Below are positions 15,946-24,228 of a stretch of DNA of 64,000 bases, one piece after another (within the stretch, counting starts at the first letter, position 1; each line of letters begins with the position of its first letter). Under the pieces are notes generated by a model. The model worked only from the letters and a program-made list of their open reading frames with translations. It made no database searches and was not told the origin of the DNA. The position numbers and the translations under genes were made by a program. Source of the stretch: an uncultured Tenacibaculum sp. (lineage in GTDB: Bacteria; Bacteroidota; Bacteroidia; Flavobacteriales; Flavobacteriaceae); contig NZ_CANLTU010000007.1 in assembly GCF_947494125.1 (NCBI RefSeq), forward strand, positions 1 to 64,000, read 5' to 3'.

Positions 15946-16115
15946 CTACAGTTTTGTTTTTTTATAATTACTTTATATAGCTCTACTTATATATAATAGT
16001 GTACCTTACAAAAGGTTTAGTATATATTTTTTTTTCAAGTTGATTAATACTAAACTTTATAATTGGAGTCCTTGGCTGATTGATGGCGAGGACTCCTCTT
16101 TATATAAATTAATAA
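15946..16115 (+). ncRNA. Structured gene-less cassette N2
   Basis: No ORF. Inverted repeat AAAGGTTTAGTAT/ATACTAAACTTT (16011-16023, 16047-16058) and hairpin GGAGTCCTTGGC/GGCGAGGACTCC (16065-16076, 16085-16096), then the same CTCTTTATATAAATTAATAA tail as N1 and N3. GAGTCC/GGACTC replaces GAGCCC/GGGCTC of N1: both arms changed together, evidence for selected pairing. Confidence 0.6.
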
Positions 16116-16264
16116 CTACAGTTTTATTTATTCTTTTTTATCACTTACTCTATTTATTATAGGCTACCTTGCTGTACTTATTATATTTTAACGGTTTCTA
16201 TAATAAGTTCTATTATTGGAGCCCTTGACTAATGACGAGGGCTTCTCTTTATATAAATTAATAA
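16116..16264 (+). ncRNA. Structured gene-less cassette N3
   Basis: Near-identical to N1 over about 100 bp: ACTTATTATA/TATAATAAGT (16176-16185, 16199-16208) and AGCCCTTG/CGAGGGCT (16220-16227, 16236-16243), then the common tail and core. N2 and N3 are adjacent cassettes, like a tandem duplication followed by divergence. Confidence 0.6.
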
Positions 16265-16304
16265 CTACAGTTTTACTTTATTTTGTTTTTATTAAATTTG
16301 GGCT

Positions 16305-16499
16305 ATGAATGAAAAAGAAACCCACAGACCTCAATACTATTTTGGTTTTATTGCTATCTGTCTATATTTTATCTATACTACCTTCAATAGAATTGATGAA
16401 ATTGAGCAACTAACAATGATGGATTTATTTATTCTTATTCCATTAATTCTTCTTATTATTTTCTCAATTAATAGACTATATATAATCTATAAGAAATAA
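16305..16499 (+). CDS. Small two-helix membrane protein (cassette gene)
   Basis: 64 residues beginning MNEKETHRPQYYFGFIAICL; helices at about 12-27 and 39-56. The stop TAA directly abuts the core at 16500. Leader after the core is the common T-rich type. No family recognised. Confidence 0.6.
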   Translation: MNEKETHRPQYYFGFIAICLYFIYTTFNRIDEIEQLTMMDLFILIPLILLIIFSINRLYIIYKK

Positions 16500-16545
16500 C
16501 TACAGATTAATAATTCATTATATTTGATTAAATATTAATATCCCT

Positions 16546-16743
16546 ATGAATAAATTTGAGAGACGTTTAAAAGGATTTTACAAATACCAAAAACGTTTAA
16601 GAAATTACAACCTCAGTCATTCGGACGGTTACATTCTTAAAACTACAGGCAAACCTTGTAGCTGCTATTTATGTAGCCCAAAAGATGAAAAAACGAAATA
16701 CAAGTTGGCAAAAAATAAAGATCATCATTCTATTATTTATTAA
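16546..16743 (+). CDS. Small basic CxC-x2-C protein
   Basis: 65 residues beginning MNKFERRLKGFYKYQKRLRN. Strongly basic, with KTTGKPCSCYLCSPKD at about residues 32-47: three cysteines in a CxCxxC cluster that could bind metal. Similar short proteins with a GKPCSC motif occur in Bacteroidetes accessory regions, function unknown. It lies between the cores at 16500 and 16757. Confidence 0.6.
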   Translation: MNKFERRLKGFYKYQKRLRNYNLSHSDGYILKTTGKPCSCYLCSPKDEKTKYKLAKNKDHHSIIY

Positions 16744-16756
16744 TCTAATTAAGATA

Positions 16757-16835
16757 CTACACTTATTTTATATTTTGTTTCCTTAAATTTCAGACATAAA
16801 AAATAACACCTTGTAAATGTTGTTAAATAGCAAGC
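16757..16835 (+). repeat. Degenerate flanking element L5 at the right end of the array
   Basis: CTACACTTATTTT, then TTTCAGACATAA and a decayed hairpin (AACACCTTG/ATGTTGTT). No leftward gene follows and no R partner is visible, so this looks like a solo remnant marking the array end. Further on, a CTCAT/ATGAG and an ATTCACT/AGTGAAT hairpin (16946-16965) stand before the next gene. Confidence 0.55.
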
Positions 16836-17079
16836 AATTTTTTAGTTCTAACTTTTTATACATTGTATTAGTTTTATCTTTTAATTATTTTAAAATATTC
16901 TCAATATTCTTTAATCTTAGTCTCACTCATCTTAGCTTATGAGTTATTCACTAGTACGAGTGAATATTTTTAAGACAATTAATATTAAAACACACTGTTA
17001 TCGACACCTACCACCCAACTGAATATCAGTTATTTAATTATTTTACGTTAACTTTAGGTTCATTTTTATATTTTTTATT

Positions 17080-17493
17080 ATGGAAACTATATTTATATTA
17101 CCACTACTTACAGGTATAGAATGGGTTATTATAGGAGGAGTTGTACTTTTCGTTATTGTATTAGTAGCATTTAGGGCTAAAAACTTAATTGCAGCATCCA
17201 GTTTAAACCTTTCGGTTCCTAAAGATGGTTCAGCTAATTTAACCGTAACCTTACTACGTAAAGGATGGTTTACGTCAAAATTAAAACCTACTAGTGGTAC
17301 GTTAAAACATCTTTCTGGTTCACTAATTGTTATTTCCCCTACTAGTCCAATTACTATAAATCGTGTAAATCGTACTGCGACTCTACAAATAACTGGTATA
17401 GCAAGAGGAACTGGTACAATAACTTTAAACGGAACGTCAAGAGGAGGAAACAGGTCACATGATACTCTAGTAGTTAAATATACTGTTACATAA
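17080..17493 (+). CDS. Membrane-anchored Ig-like domain protein
   Basis: 137 residues. One N-terminal hydrophobic helix (about 13-32, WVIIGGVVLFVIVLVAF), then about 100 residues of beta-rich sequence with SLNLSVPKDGSANLTVTL, a repeated Thr/Ser/Gly pattern and a closing LVVKYTVT, consistent with a bacterial Ig-like (BIG-type) fold. Probably anchored in a membrane with the Ig domain outside the cytoplasm. No core repeat was found on its right side, so it may lie just outside the array. Confidence 0.6.
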   Translation: METIFILPLLTGIEWVIIGGVVLFVIVLVAFRAKNLIAASSLNLSVPKDGSANLTVTLLRKGWFTSKLKPTSGTLKHLSGSLIVISPTSPITINRVNRTATLQITGIARGTGTITLNGTSRGGNRSHDTLVVKYTVT

Positions 17494-17673
17494 ATTATAC
17501 ACTGATTTTTAAAACTCCCTGTAAGTATTATTGTATTGTCGTGAATTTATTGCATTTTAAACTCTACTATATAATACCGTATATTGTTTACTTTTAAATT
17601 ACAATAAAAGCCCCTTCACCGAAACTTAAAGCCTCTTCGTCTAATTTTAACAATAACAACCTTATAACCTAAC

Positions 17674-17783
17674 TATCTTTGAAGTATAAATTAAGATTTT
17701 GTTTTTTCATTATATAGTTTGATTAGTTAGTTAGTTTTTAGAAAAGAAGTATCCTTGATAACGGATTACTTCTTTTCTTTTTT
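17674..17783 (+). ncRNA. Candidate small RNA, copy 1
   Basis: The -7-type box TATCTTTG (17674-17681) is followed by about 60 nt without an ORF and a strong terminator: AGAAAAGAAGTA-TCC pairs with GGATTACTTCTTTTCT (17740-17778), then a T-run. The same order of box, AAATTAA segment, GATTGTTT-like middle and AGAAAA-type hairpin recurs at 36988-37095. Confidence 0.5.
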
Positions 17784-18328
17784 ACTGTGTTTTTTTTAAT
17801 ATTTAAAACACAATCTTTAAGAATATCTCTTTATACTAAAACCTTTTTTTAATTCTACATTTTTTGATATTGTTTTGTAGAATATGTTTTAATTTTTGTT
17901 AATCTTTAATTAATTTATCATTAAATAAAACTACAACTTTACATACCTATTCTAAGGTAAGTCATTAAAATCTATACCGATTATTTTTGGTTTTCTAATT
18001 ATGTAAATCATAAGCTCCCAACATCATTATTTTTTCCTTAGAATCTTATCCATTATATTTCTGAATATATTTTTTTTAAATTAAAAAGGGGATGTCTAGA
18101 AAAAAAAGGGAATCCTAAGAGAAAGATTAAAATATAAAAAACAGCCCCGAAGTACTGTAAATATTGAACAAAATTATAAATCCTCGCTTTTACACTACAC
18201 ATAACATAAAAACATAAATCTGTTAAATTTTTATATTTCTTTTATTTTTTTAATCATTTTGTTATAAATACAATAATATATAAGTACATTCGTTTTTAAA
18301 TTGATCAACCTTCAAACCCTTCAAACAA
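17784..18328. other. Noncoding spacer before the metalloprotease
   Basis: No ORF worth calling. Contains a TTCTACA/TGTAGAA inverted repeat near 17860-17885 and otherwise AT-rich sequence. The 180 bp between 17494 and 17673 are likewise empty. No clear -7 box was identified close to the gene at 18329. Confidence 0.4.
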
Positions 18329-19207
18329 ATGAAACAAATTATTAAATTAATGACGTTAGCTGTTTTAGTTTCGTTACAAAGTTGTGACAAAAATGAAGTA
18401 GAAAAAAACATAACGTTAAATGCTAATTCTCCAGAAACGGGTATTTTACCTAATGAATTAAATAGTCACAATACAACACATAACTGTGCAACTGTGTCTC
18501 AATTTGGACCAAACTCTTACTGGTCAAATACACTTGTAAATACAAGTGAAACAAATTTTTTAAAACAACAAAACAATAAGGCGTCAAACCTTTTTGGTAT
18601 ATCAAATGTACCTCTTTATTTTGCGGCGGGAAGCGGTACATTTAATGCATTATCTTATGGACCTCCAGCAAATTATATTATCTGGGGTGAAGAAATGTTA
18701 AGTGGAGCTTTAAATTATGGAAGATCTGCTGTGGCCTATATTGTAGCACACGAAGTAGCTCATCAAATACAATTCAGACAAGGATATCCTTCTGTAACGG
18801 GAGCCTCTAATACAGAATTAGAAGCTGATGGTTTTGCTGGATATTTCTTAAGAAGAAGTTACACTTCTAATTGGTCTGACGTTATTCCTGCATATAATTT
18901 TTCTCAATCTATAGCTGGTGCTAATGGATCTTCTCATGGTACTGCTGCACAAAGACGTTCTTCTGTAAGATTAGGATGGTTATTAGCTAATAACGGTGCT
19001 TTATCTAATGCAAATCTTGATTACAACTTTTTTTACTACTATAATACTTATATTATACCAGGTAAATTAAAATCAAGTAATCTTGTAAAACCTAAAAGAA
19101 TAGATGAAGAACTACATCAATTTATATTAACTAAGATAGAAGAATTAAACGATATTCATACAGGGAAAATCTCTGAAAAAGAATATGCAAACCTAGGTAA
19201 TAACTAA
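18329..19207 (+). CDS. Zinc metalloprotease lipoprotein
   Basis: 292 residues. Lipoprotein signal peptide MKQIIKLMTLAVLVSLQSC with lipidated Cys19. HEVAH at 141-145 is the HExxH zinc site, and the glutamate of TELEAD (about 163) is a plausible third ligand, so this is a gluzincin-type peptidase. FAGYFLRR follows, as in neutral zinc metallopeptidases of the YpjP/M48-neighbour type; the exact family is not certain. Exported and membrane-anchored, outer leaflet or surface. Monocistronic with a terminator at 19240. A degradative or bacteriocin-processing role is speculative. Confidence 0.75.
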   Translation: MKQIIKLMTLAVLVSLQSCDKNEVEKNITLNANSPETGILPNELNSHNTTHNCATVSQFGPNSYWSNTLVNTSETNFLKQQNNKASNLFGISNVPLYFAAGSGTFNALSYGPPANYIIWGEEMLSGALNYGRSAVAYIVAHEVAHQIQFRQGYPSVTGASNTELEADGFAGYFLRRSYTSNWSDVIPAYNFSQSIAGANGSSHGTAAQRRSSVRLGWLLANNGALSNANLDYNFFYYYNTYIIPGKLKSSNLVKPKRIDEELHQFILTKIEELNDIHTGKISEKEYANLGNN

Positions 19208-19239
19208 AATAATATTAAATAAAGGTTGATCATTTTAGA

Positions 19240-19271
19240 AAGAGAGAGGTTTTAAAAAGCCTCTCTTTTTT
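19240..19271 (+). terminator. Terminator of the metalloprotease gene
   Basis: AGAGAGAGG and CCTCTCT arms around TTTTAAAAAG, followed by a T-run. Confidence 0.85.
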
Positions 19272-19313
19272 ATTTCTAATAATCTTAGTTGCTTATACTA
19301 GATGGAATTATCA

Positions 19314-19505
19314 TTAATACCTGTTTAATATTTGATAAATAGAATATAATAATAACACTATACCTCCAATCTTAAAAAACAAAGCATAATTTTCTCTCCA
19401 ATTATCATTTTTTTCTTTATCCTTAGAATGTTTAATAAAATTAAAACCAATTAATATTATATAAAATGAGGCTATCATTTTTAGAATTATTAGAACTTTC
19501 TCCAT
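19314..19505 (-). CDS. Small two-helix membrane protein
   Basis: 63 residues beginning MEKVLIILKMIASFYIILIG. Two hydrophobic helices (about 3-23 and 41-58) with a charged loop KHSKDKEKNDN. No family recognised. It resembles the small membrane proteins of the cassette array but no core repeats flank it. Confidence 0.5.
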   Translation of the reverse strand: MEKVLIILKMIASFYIILIGFNFIKHSKDKEKNDNWRENYALFFKIGGIVLLLYSIYQILNRY

Positions 19506-19675
19506 AAAATCAAATTATTTTAATTCTTTTTTCACTTTTGGCATCACTAATAAAGCACATATTTCTTTTTAAATTTCACATTTCAAAAATTGATACCTCT
19601 AAGTAAAAAGTAATACCTTTTAATATACCTAGAAACACATTAAAACAGCCTTGAATTAATGTAAATATTAAACAA

Positions 19676-19706
19676 CAAAAAAGCCTCACTAATTAAAGTG
19701 AAGCTT
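19676..19706 (-). terminator. Terminator of the leftward tRNA cluster
   Basis: On the minus strand AAAGCTTCACTT pairs with AGTGAGGCTTT and is followed by a T-run, just beyond the 3' end of tRNA-Arg. Confidence 0.85.
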
Positions 19707-19710
19707 TAAG

Positions 19711-19784
19711 TGAGCCCGATAGGATTCGAACCTATGACCGCCTCCTTAGAAGGGAGGTGCTCTATCCAGCTGAGCTACGAGCCC
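19711..19784 (-). tRNA. tRNA-Arg (TCT)
   Basis: Anticodon stem CCTCC/GGAGG with loop CTTCTAA, anticodon TCT. T arm ATAGG-TTCGAAT-CCTAT. Acceptor stem closes with two G-U pairs. Last gene of a three-tRNA unit. Confidence 0.97.
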
Positions 19785-19813
19785 GTAGTTTTTATGTTTC
19801 TACGAAAACAGTG

Positions 19814-19888
19814 TCGGGGTGGCAGGATTCGAACCTGCGACCTCCTCGTCCCAAACGAGGCGCGATGACCGGGCTACGCTACACCCCG
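19814..19888 (-). tRNA. tRNA-Pro (TGG)
   Basis: Acceptor CGGGGTG with CACCCCG (C1-G72, as in bacterial proline tRNAs), anticodon loop TTTGGGA giving TGG, T loop TTCGAAT. Confidence 0.97.
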
Positions 19889-19902
19889 AGTGCAATTCTT
19901 AG

Positions 19903-19986
19903 CGGAGAGACAGGGACTCGAACCCTGGCGACAGTTTCCCGTCGACAGATTAGCAATCTGCTGCATTACCACTCTGCCACCTCTCC
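19903..19986 (-). tRNA. tRNA-Ser (GCT)
   Basis: 84 bases with the long variable arm typical of serine tRNAs. Acceptor GGAGAGG/TCTCTCC, anticodon loop TTGCTAA giving GCT, discriminator G. First gene of the tRNA unit. Confidence 0.96.
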
Positions 19987-20084
19987 TGGACACTCAAAAC
20001 TCGTAAAAGTTTGAGTTAAAAATTGCGAGTGCAAATATATAACCGATTAAACATTTATACAAGTTTTTTTTAAGAAAAAAATCA

Positions 20085-22133
20085 CTAATCTGGATACTCA
20101 ACACGTAAGTGGTAGATATTCATTAACTTATTCTTAATAATTTTTTTTATTTTTTCTATTTCTCTAAACGTGATATCCGAATTTCGGAACTGATTATCGT
20201 TTTTTTGCTTATTTATAATCTTATCTATTAATTCGTCGATAGATTGTGCTGTTGGGTTTTTTAAACTCTTTGAAGCTGCTTCAGCTGCATCACACATCAT
20301 TAAAATTGCTGTTTCTTTAGAAAAAGGTATTGGACCTTGATATTGAAACTTTTTAATATCTATTTCTTCTCCTGGATTATTCTCTTGCTCTTTCTTATAA
20401 AAATAATACGTTACACTTGTTCCGTGATGAGTTCTTATAAAATCGATAATTCTATCAGGTAACTTATTTTTTTTTGCAATTTCAATTCCATTTATAACAT
20501 GATCTAATATAATTCGTGCACTATCTTTAGGTAACAAATCATTATGAGGATTAACTCCTGTTGATTGATTTTCCGTAAAATACATAGGCTGTGCCATTTT
20601 ACCAATATCATGATATAAAGCTCCTGTTCGTACCAACATTGAGTTTGCTCCAATCTCATTCGCTGCTGCTTCTGCTAAATTAGCTACTTGCATTGAGTGT
20701 TGAAAAGTTCCTGGTGCTTTTTCATTTAAATCTCTTAATAGCTTTGAATTTGTATTTGACAATTCCAATAAGGTAACATCAGAGACCAATCCAAATAACT
20801 TTTCATAAAAATAAATAAAGAAAACTGCTAAAAACGACAACAATCCATTTGCTGCAAACAATCCAAAATACAACCAATTTATTTTATCAGCATTCCCTTC
20901 TTTTAAAATAGAAAAAGCAAAGTAAGTAATCATATAAATCAATGTTATTTGACCTATTGAAACAAATAAACTTGCTCTTTTATAAAGTTCAGAAACGGTT
21001 AAAATTGTTACTATTCCTGCTATAATATGTAAATAGATAAACTCAAAACTGTTAGGTACAATAAAACCTAATAACAACACCGTTAACACGTGAGTAAACA
21101 ATCCTAAACGAGCATCAAAAAAGGCTTTTAAAACAATAGGTAATATGCTCAAAGGTACTACATACAAGTATTCTGAATTGTACTTAACAACTATAGTTTG
21201 CACAAAAATCATTAAAAAAACATTAAAGAATATAAATGTTACTTTGTTATTATTATTAAATATCTCTAATCGATATTTTTCTAAAAAAAGTAACAACATT
21301 AACATAGCCAAGGATACTAAAATAGTATAGCCAAAAACAATCCAATTATAATTAGATTTTGTCCAAATTTGAGATCTTGAAGCAACTTCATACGATTTTA
21401 AAACATTAAACTTTTTTCCTTCGACAATGTCACCTTTTAAAATAATAAGTTCTCCTTTAGATACCTTTCCTTTTGCTAAAGAAATGCTATTTAAAGCTTC
21501 ATTTAACTCTCTTTCGCTATATTTTAAGTCGTAGCTAACATTTGATCTTAAAGTTTCTGACAAGTACCTTAAAATTAATTGCTGCTGATTTACGTTTAAA
21601 CCTCTAACTTTTTTATTTACATAAGTTAAAACTTCATTTGATTGAATTAGTCTAGAAAACAAAACATCTTCAATAGAGTTTCCTTTTCTTAAAATAACAA
21701 CATCTCCCCTATTTGCTTTTACATTACTTATATCATCTAATAAACCATACTTGTATATCGTATTAATAATACTTAATCCTGTTTTTTTTAGAAACTGAAC
21801 TTCTTTAACCGATAAAGAATCTGATGGGGTTATCTTATTATTAAACTCTTCAATTACCTTTCCTTTTATACTTGAATCTACAACAAAATATTTTTTTGCA
21901 TTAGATTCAATATTTTTGATCTCTTCAGATTTTTCTTTTTCTGTTTTTTGAATAGCAAAATCAAAAGGAGAATATAAGTTATCATATTGCCACGGTTTAC
22001 CTTGTGGGAAATCATATTTAAATTGTCCTCCTTTGGGGAATAAGTATACAATTGCAGTAACTGTTATTAAGAATAACAATACTTTATAAATTATAGCATT
22101 GTTTTTATACAATTTATTAATAAAATCGTTCAT
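20085..22133 (-). CDS. 7TM-HD family phosphohydrolase (PgpH-like)
   Basis: 682 residues. N-terminal membrane helix (about 17-35), then an extracytoplasmic region to about 265, a seven-helix 7TM-7TMR-HD block (about 265-460), and a C-terminal HD domain with HSMQVANLAEAAA, YHDIGKM and a downstream THHG. This order is that of PgpH/YqfF proteins, which hydrolyse c-di-AMP in Firmicutes; Bacteroidetes homologues are assumed to do the same. Single gene, diverging from the thiolase. Confidence 0.88.
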   Translation of the reverse strand: MNDFINKLYKNNAIIYKVLLFLITVTAIVYLFPKGGQFKYDFPQGKPWQYDNLYSPFDFAIQKTEKEKSEEIKNIESNAKKYFVVDSSIKGKVIEEFNNKITPSDSLSVKEVQFLKKTGLSIINTIYKYGLLDDISNVKANRGDVVILRKGNSIEDVLFSRLIQSNEVLTYVNKKVRGLNVNQQQLILRYLSETLRSNVSYDLKYSERELNEALNSISLAKGKVSKGELIILKGDIVEGKKFNVLKSYEVASRSQIWTKSNYNWIVFGYTILVSLAMLMLLLFLEKYRLEIFNNNNKVTFIFFNVFLMIFVQTIVVKYNSEYLYVVPLSILPIVLKAFFDARLGLFTHVLTVLLLGFIVPNSFEFIYLHIIAGIVTILTVSELYKRASLFVSIGQITLIYMITYFAFSILKEGNADKINWLYFGLFAANGLLSFLAVFFIYFYEKLFGLVSDVTLLELSNTNSKLLRDLNEKAPGTFQHSMQVANLAEAAANEIGANSMLVRTGALYHDIGKMAQPMYFTENQSTGVNPHNDLLPKDSARIILDHVINGIEIAKKNKLPDRIIDFIRTHHGTSVTYYFYKKEQENNPGEEIDIKKFQYQGPIPFSKETAILMMCDAAEAASKSLKNPTAQSIDELIDKIINKQKNDNQFRNSDITFREIEKIKKIIKNKLMNIYHLRVEYPD

Positions 22134-22237
22134 TTTTAGCTTTTAAAAATGTAAATATAACCTTTATCTATTATTTGAGTACTTGTTATAAAATGGTTAT
22201 TTTCGCAGAACTAATCTTAATACAACACACTCAATAT

Positions 22238-23413
22238 ATGAAAGAAGTAGTTATCGTATCGGTTGCAAGAACTCCAATAGGTAGTTTTTTAGGAACTTTA
22301 TCAACTACACCTGCTCCAAAACTAGGAGCTGTAGCAATTAAAGGAGCTTTAGATAAAATAAACTTAAAACCAGAAATGGTTGAAGAAGTTTATATGGGTA
22401 ATGTAGTATCTGCTGGGTTAGGTCAAGCACCTGCTCGTCAAGCAGCAATTTTTGCTGGAATTCCTAATACTGTTCCTTGTACTACTGTAAATAAAGTTTG
22501 TTCATCTGGTATGAAAGCCATCATGTTAGCTGCTCAAACAATTGCTTTAGGTGATGCCGAAATTGTTATAGCAGGAGGTATGGAAAATATGAGTATGATT
22601 CCTCATTATCAACATGCACGTAGCGCTACCAAATTTGGTCCAGTAAAAATGGAAGATGGTATGCAGAAAGACGGTTTAGTTGATGTGTATGAAAAAGTAG
22701 CCATGGGTGTATGTGCAGATGAATGCGCAACTGAATATGAATTTTCAAGAGAAGATCAGGATGCATTTGCAATAGAGTCATACAATCGTTCTGCTAAAGC
22801 ATGGAATGAAGGTAAATATGCTGATGAAATTGTTCCTGTAGAAATACCTCAACGTCGAGGTGAACCAATTATTTTTTCTGAAGACGAGGAATATAAAAAC
22901 GTAAAAATGGAAAAGATTCCAGCTTTACGTGCTGCATTTACAAAAGAAGGAACTGTTACTGCTGCAAATGCTTCAACAATTAACGATGGTGGAGCTGCAT
23001 TGGTATTAATGTCTGCTGAAAAAGCTGCTGAATTAGGTTTAACTCCTTTAGCAAAAATTAAAGGATATGCAGACGCTGCTCATGAACCTAAGTGGTTTAC
23101 AACTGCTCCTGCAAAGGCATTACCAAAAGCTTTAGCTAAAGCTGGAGTTTCTATTGATGATGTTGATTATTTTGAGCTTAACGAAGCTTTTTCTGTTGTA
23201 GGGTTAGCTAATATGAAAATTTTAGGGTTATCTGCCGATAAAGTAAATGTTAATGGAGGTGCTGTATCATTAGGACATCCATTAGGTGTTTCTGGGGCTA
23301 GAATTATAATAGCTTTAACATCTATATTAAAACAAAACAATGCTAAAATTGGTGCTGCTGGTATATGTAACGGTGGTGGTGGTGCTAGTGCAATGGTAAT
23401 TGAAAGAGTTTAA
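22238..23413 (+). CDS. Acetyl-CoA C-acetyltransferase (thiolase)
   Basis: 391 residues from ATG 22238, which gives the standard N-terminus MKEVVIVSVARTPIGSF; the open frame extends 21 codons further up without family support. Acyl-accepting Cys88 is in NKVCSSGMKA; NEAF, GHPLGVSGAR and the second catalytic cysteine in CNGGGGAS are all present. Condenses or cleaves acetoacetyl-CoA. A TATTTTCG box at about 22199-22206 fits a Flavobacteriia -7 element 30 bp before the start. Confidence 0.93.
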   Translation: MKEVVIVSVARTPIGSFLGTLSTTPAPKLGAVAIKGALDKINLKPEMVEEVYMGNVVSAGLGQAPARQAAIFAGIPNTVPCTTVNKVCSSGMKAIMLAAQTIALGDAEIVIAGGMENMSMIPHYQHARSATKFGPVKMEDGMQKDGLVDVYEKVAMGVCADECATEYEFSREDQDAFAIESYNRSAKAWNEGKYADEIVPVEIPQRRGEPIIFSEDEEYKNVKMEKIPALRAAFTKEGTVTAANASTINDGGAALVLMSAEKAAELGLTPLAKIKGYADAAHEPKWFTTAPAKALPKALAKAGVSIDDVDYFELNEAFSVVGLANMKILGLSADKVNVNGGAVSLGHPLGVSGARIIIALTSILKQNNAKIGAAGICNGGGGASAMVIERV

Positions 23414-23432
23414 TTTTTAATAAAAGCTATTA

Positions 23433-24206
23433 ATGCCTTTCGGAATTTGTAATTTAAGTATTGTTCCTCTTCGACTTGAGCCAACTGATATTTCAGAAAT
23501 GGTAAATCAAGTTGTTTTTGGTGAACATTTTGAAATCTTAGAAAAAACTAAAAAGTGGAGTAAAATCCGTTTGGCTTTCGACAATTACGAAGGCTATATT
23601 GATAATAAACAATACGAAGAAATTTCTGATGAAGACTATACCCTTTTATGCCAAGAAAAAAAGCATTTTGCAGGTGAATTAATAGACTTTATTACTGATG
23701 ACAATCATAATTTAACCACCATACCAATGGGAGCTAGACTTCCTTTTTTTAACAACAATAAAATAAATATAAATACTACTTCTTACTTTTATGAAGGAAA
23801 AGTGTGTAATAAGCAATTAACAAAATCAGCAATTGTTGAAACTGCATTTTTGTTTTTAAACGTTCCTTATTTATGGGGAGGTAAATCTCCTTTTGGAATA
23901 GATTGTTCTGGCTTTACACAAACCGTTTATAAATTATGTGGTTACAACCTTTTACGTGATGCTAAAGAACAAGCAACGCAAGGTGATGTTTTAAGTTTTA
24001 TTGAAGAAAGTGAACCTGGTGATTTAGCTTTTTTTGACAATGAAGAAGGCTTAATTACTCATGTAGGAATTATTATGAAAGATTATAATATTATTCACGC
24101 ACATGGTAAAGTTCGTATCGATAAATTAGACCATAGCGGTATTTACAATGTAGACACAAACCAACACACTCATAAACTTAGAGTCATTAAAAGATTAATC
24201 GATTAA
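23433..24206 (+). CDS. C40 peptidase, NlpC/P60 with SH3-like domain
   Basis: 257 residues. The N-terminal half has SH3-like strands (KWSKIRLAFDNYEGYID), the C-terminal half is NlpC/P60 with the catalytic cysteine in FGIDCSGFTQ, histidine in THVGIIM, and a third polar residue in IIHAHGKV. YkfC-type members cleave gamma-D-Glu-diaminopimelate in muropeptides. No signal peptide is visible, so a cytoplasmic peptidoglycan-recycling role is likely. It follows the thiolase by 19 bp and may be cotranscribed. Confidence 0.88.
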   Translation: MPFGICNLSIVPLRLEPTDISEMVNQVVFGEHFEILEKTKKWSKIRLAFDNYEGYIDNKQYEEISDEDYTLLCQEKKHFAGELIDFITDDNHNLTTIPMGARLPFFNNNKININTTSYFYEGKVCNKQLTKSAIVETAFLFLNVPYLWGGKSPFGIDCSGFTQTVYKLCGYNLLRDAKEQATQGDVLSFIEESEPGDLAFFDNEEGLITHVGIIMKDYNIIHAHGKVRIDKLDHSGIYNVDTNQHTHKLRVIKRLID

Positions 24207-24228
24207 AGATTGTTCTTTTCTTATAAAT

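Larger units (their letters stand above)
6886..16766 (+). mobile_element. Cassette array with co-oriented core repeats (integron-like or rAID-like)
   Basis: A short core, consensus CTACAGTTTTATTTTG with variation CTRCWNTTWT, begins at 6886, 7376, 8814, 9109, 9319, 10263, 10498, 10656, 11009, 11333, 12631, 12817, 13039, 13387, 13663, 13719, 13955, 15247, 15753, 15946, 16116, 16265, 16500 and 16757. All copies point the same way, while cargo genes lie on both strands. Most intervals hold one small gene; three hold only a structured noncoding element and one (13663-13718) is empty. Genes often end exactly at the core (stops at 13038, 13954, 16499; 13661 within 1 bp). No recombinase lies in the window. 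Integron and rAID arrays are the known analogues; a canonical attC (RYYYAAC/GTTRRRY) was not found. Confidence 0.7.

Noticed and set aside
6886..16766. Classical integron attC sites
   Set aside because: I looked for RYYYAAC...GTTRRRY pairs at the boundaries and did not find them; the core CTACAGTTTT does not fit GTTRRRY on either strand, and no integron integrase is present. Only the looser term integron-like is used.
6886..16766. CRISPR array
   Set aside because: Core repeats are short, imperfect, spaced 56-1437 bp apart and separated by genes; no cas genes.
19757..20014. 85-codon plus-strand frame
   Set aside because: It runs antisense through three tRNA genes (Arg, Pro, Ser); an artefact of their GC-rich sequence.
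22175..22237. Longer thiolase start
   Set aside because: The 21 extra residues are absent from the family and overlap the promoter-like TATTTTCG.
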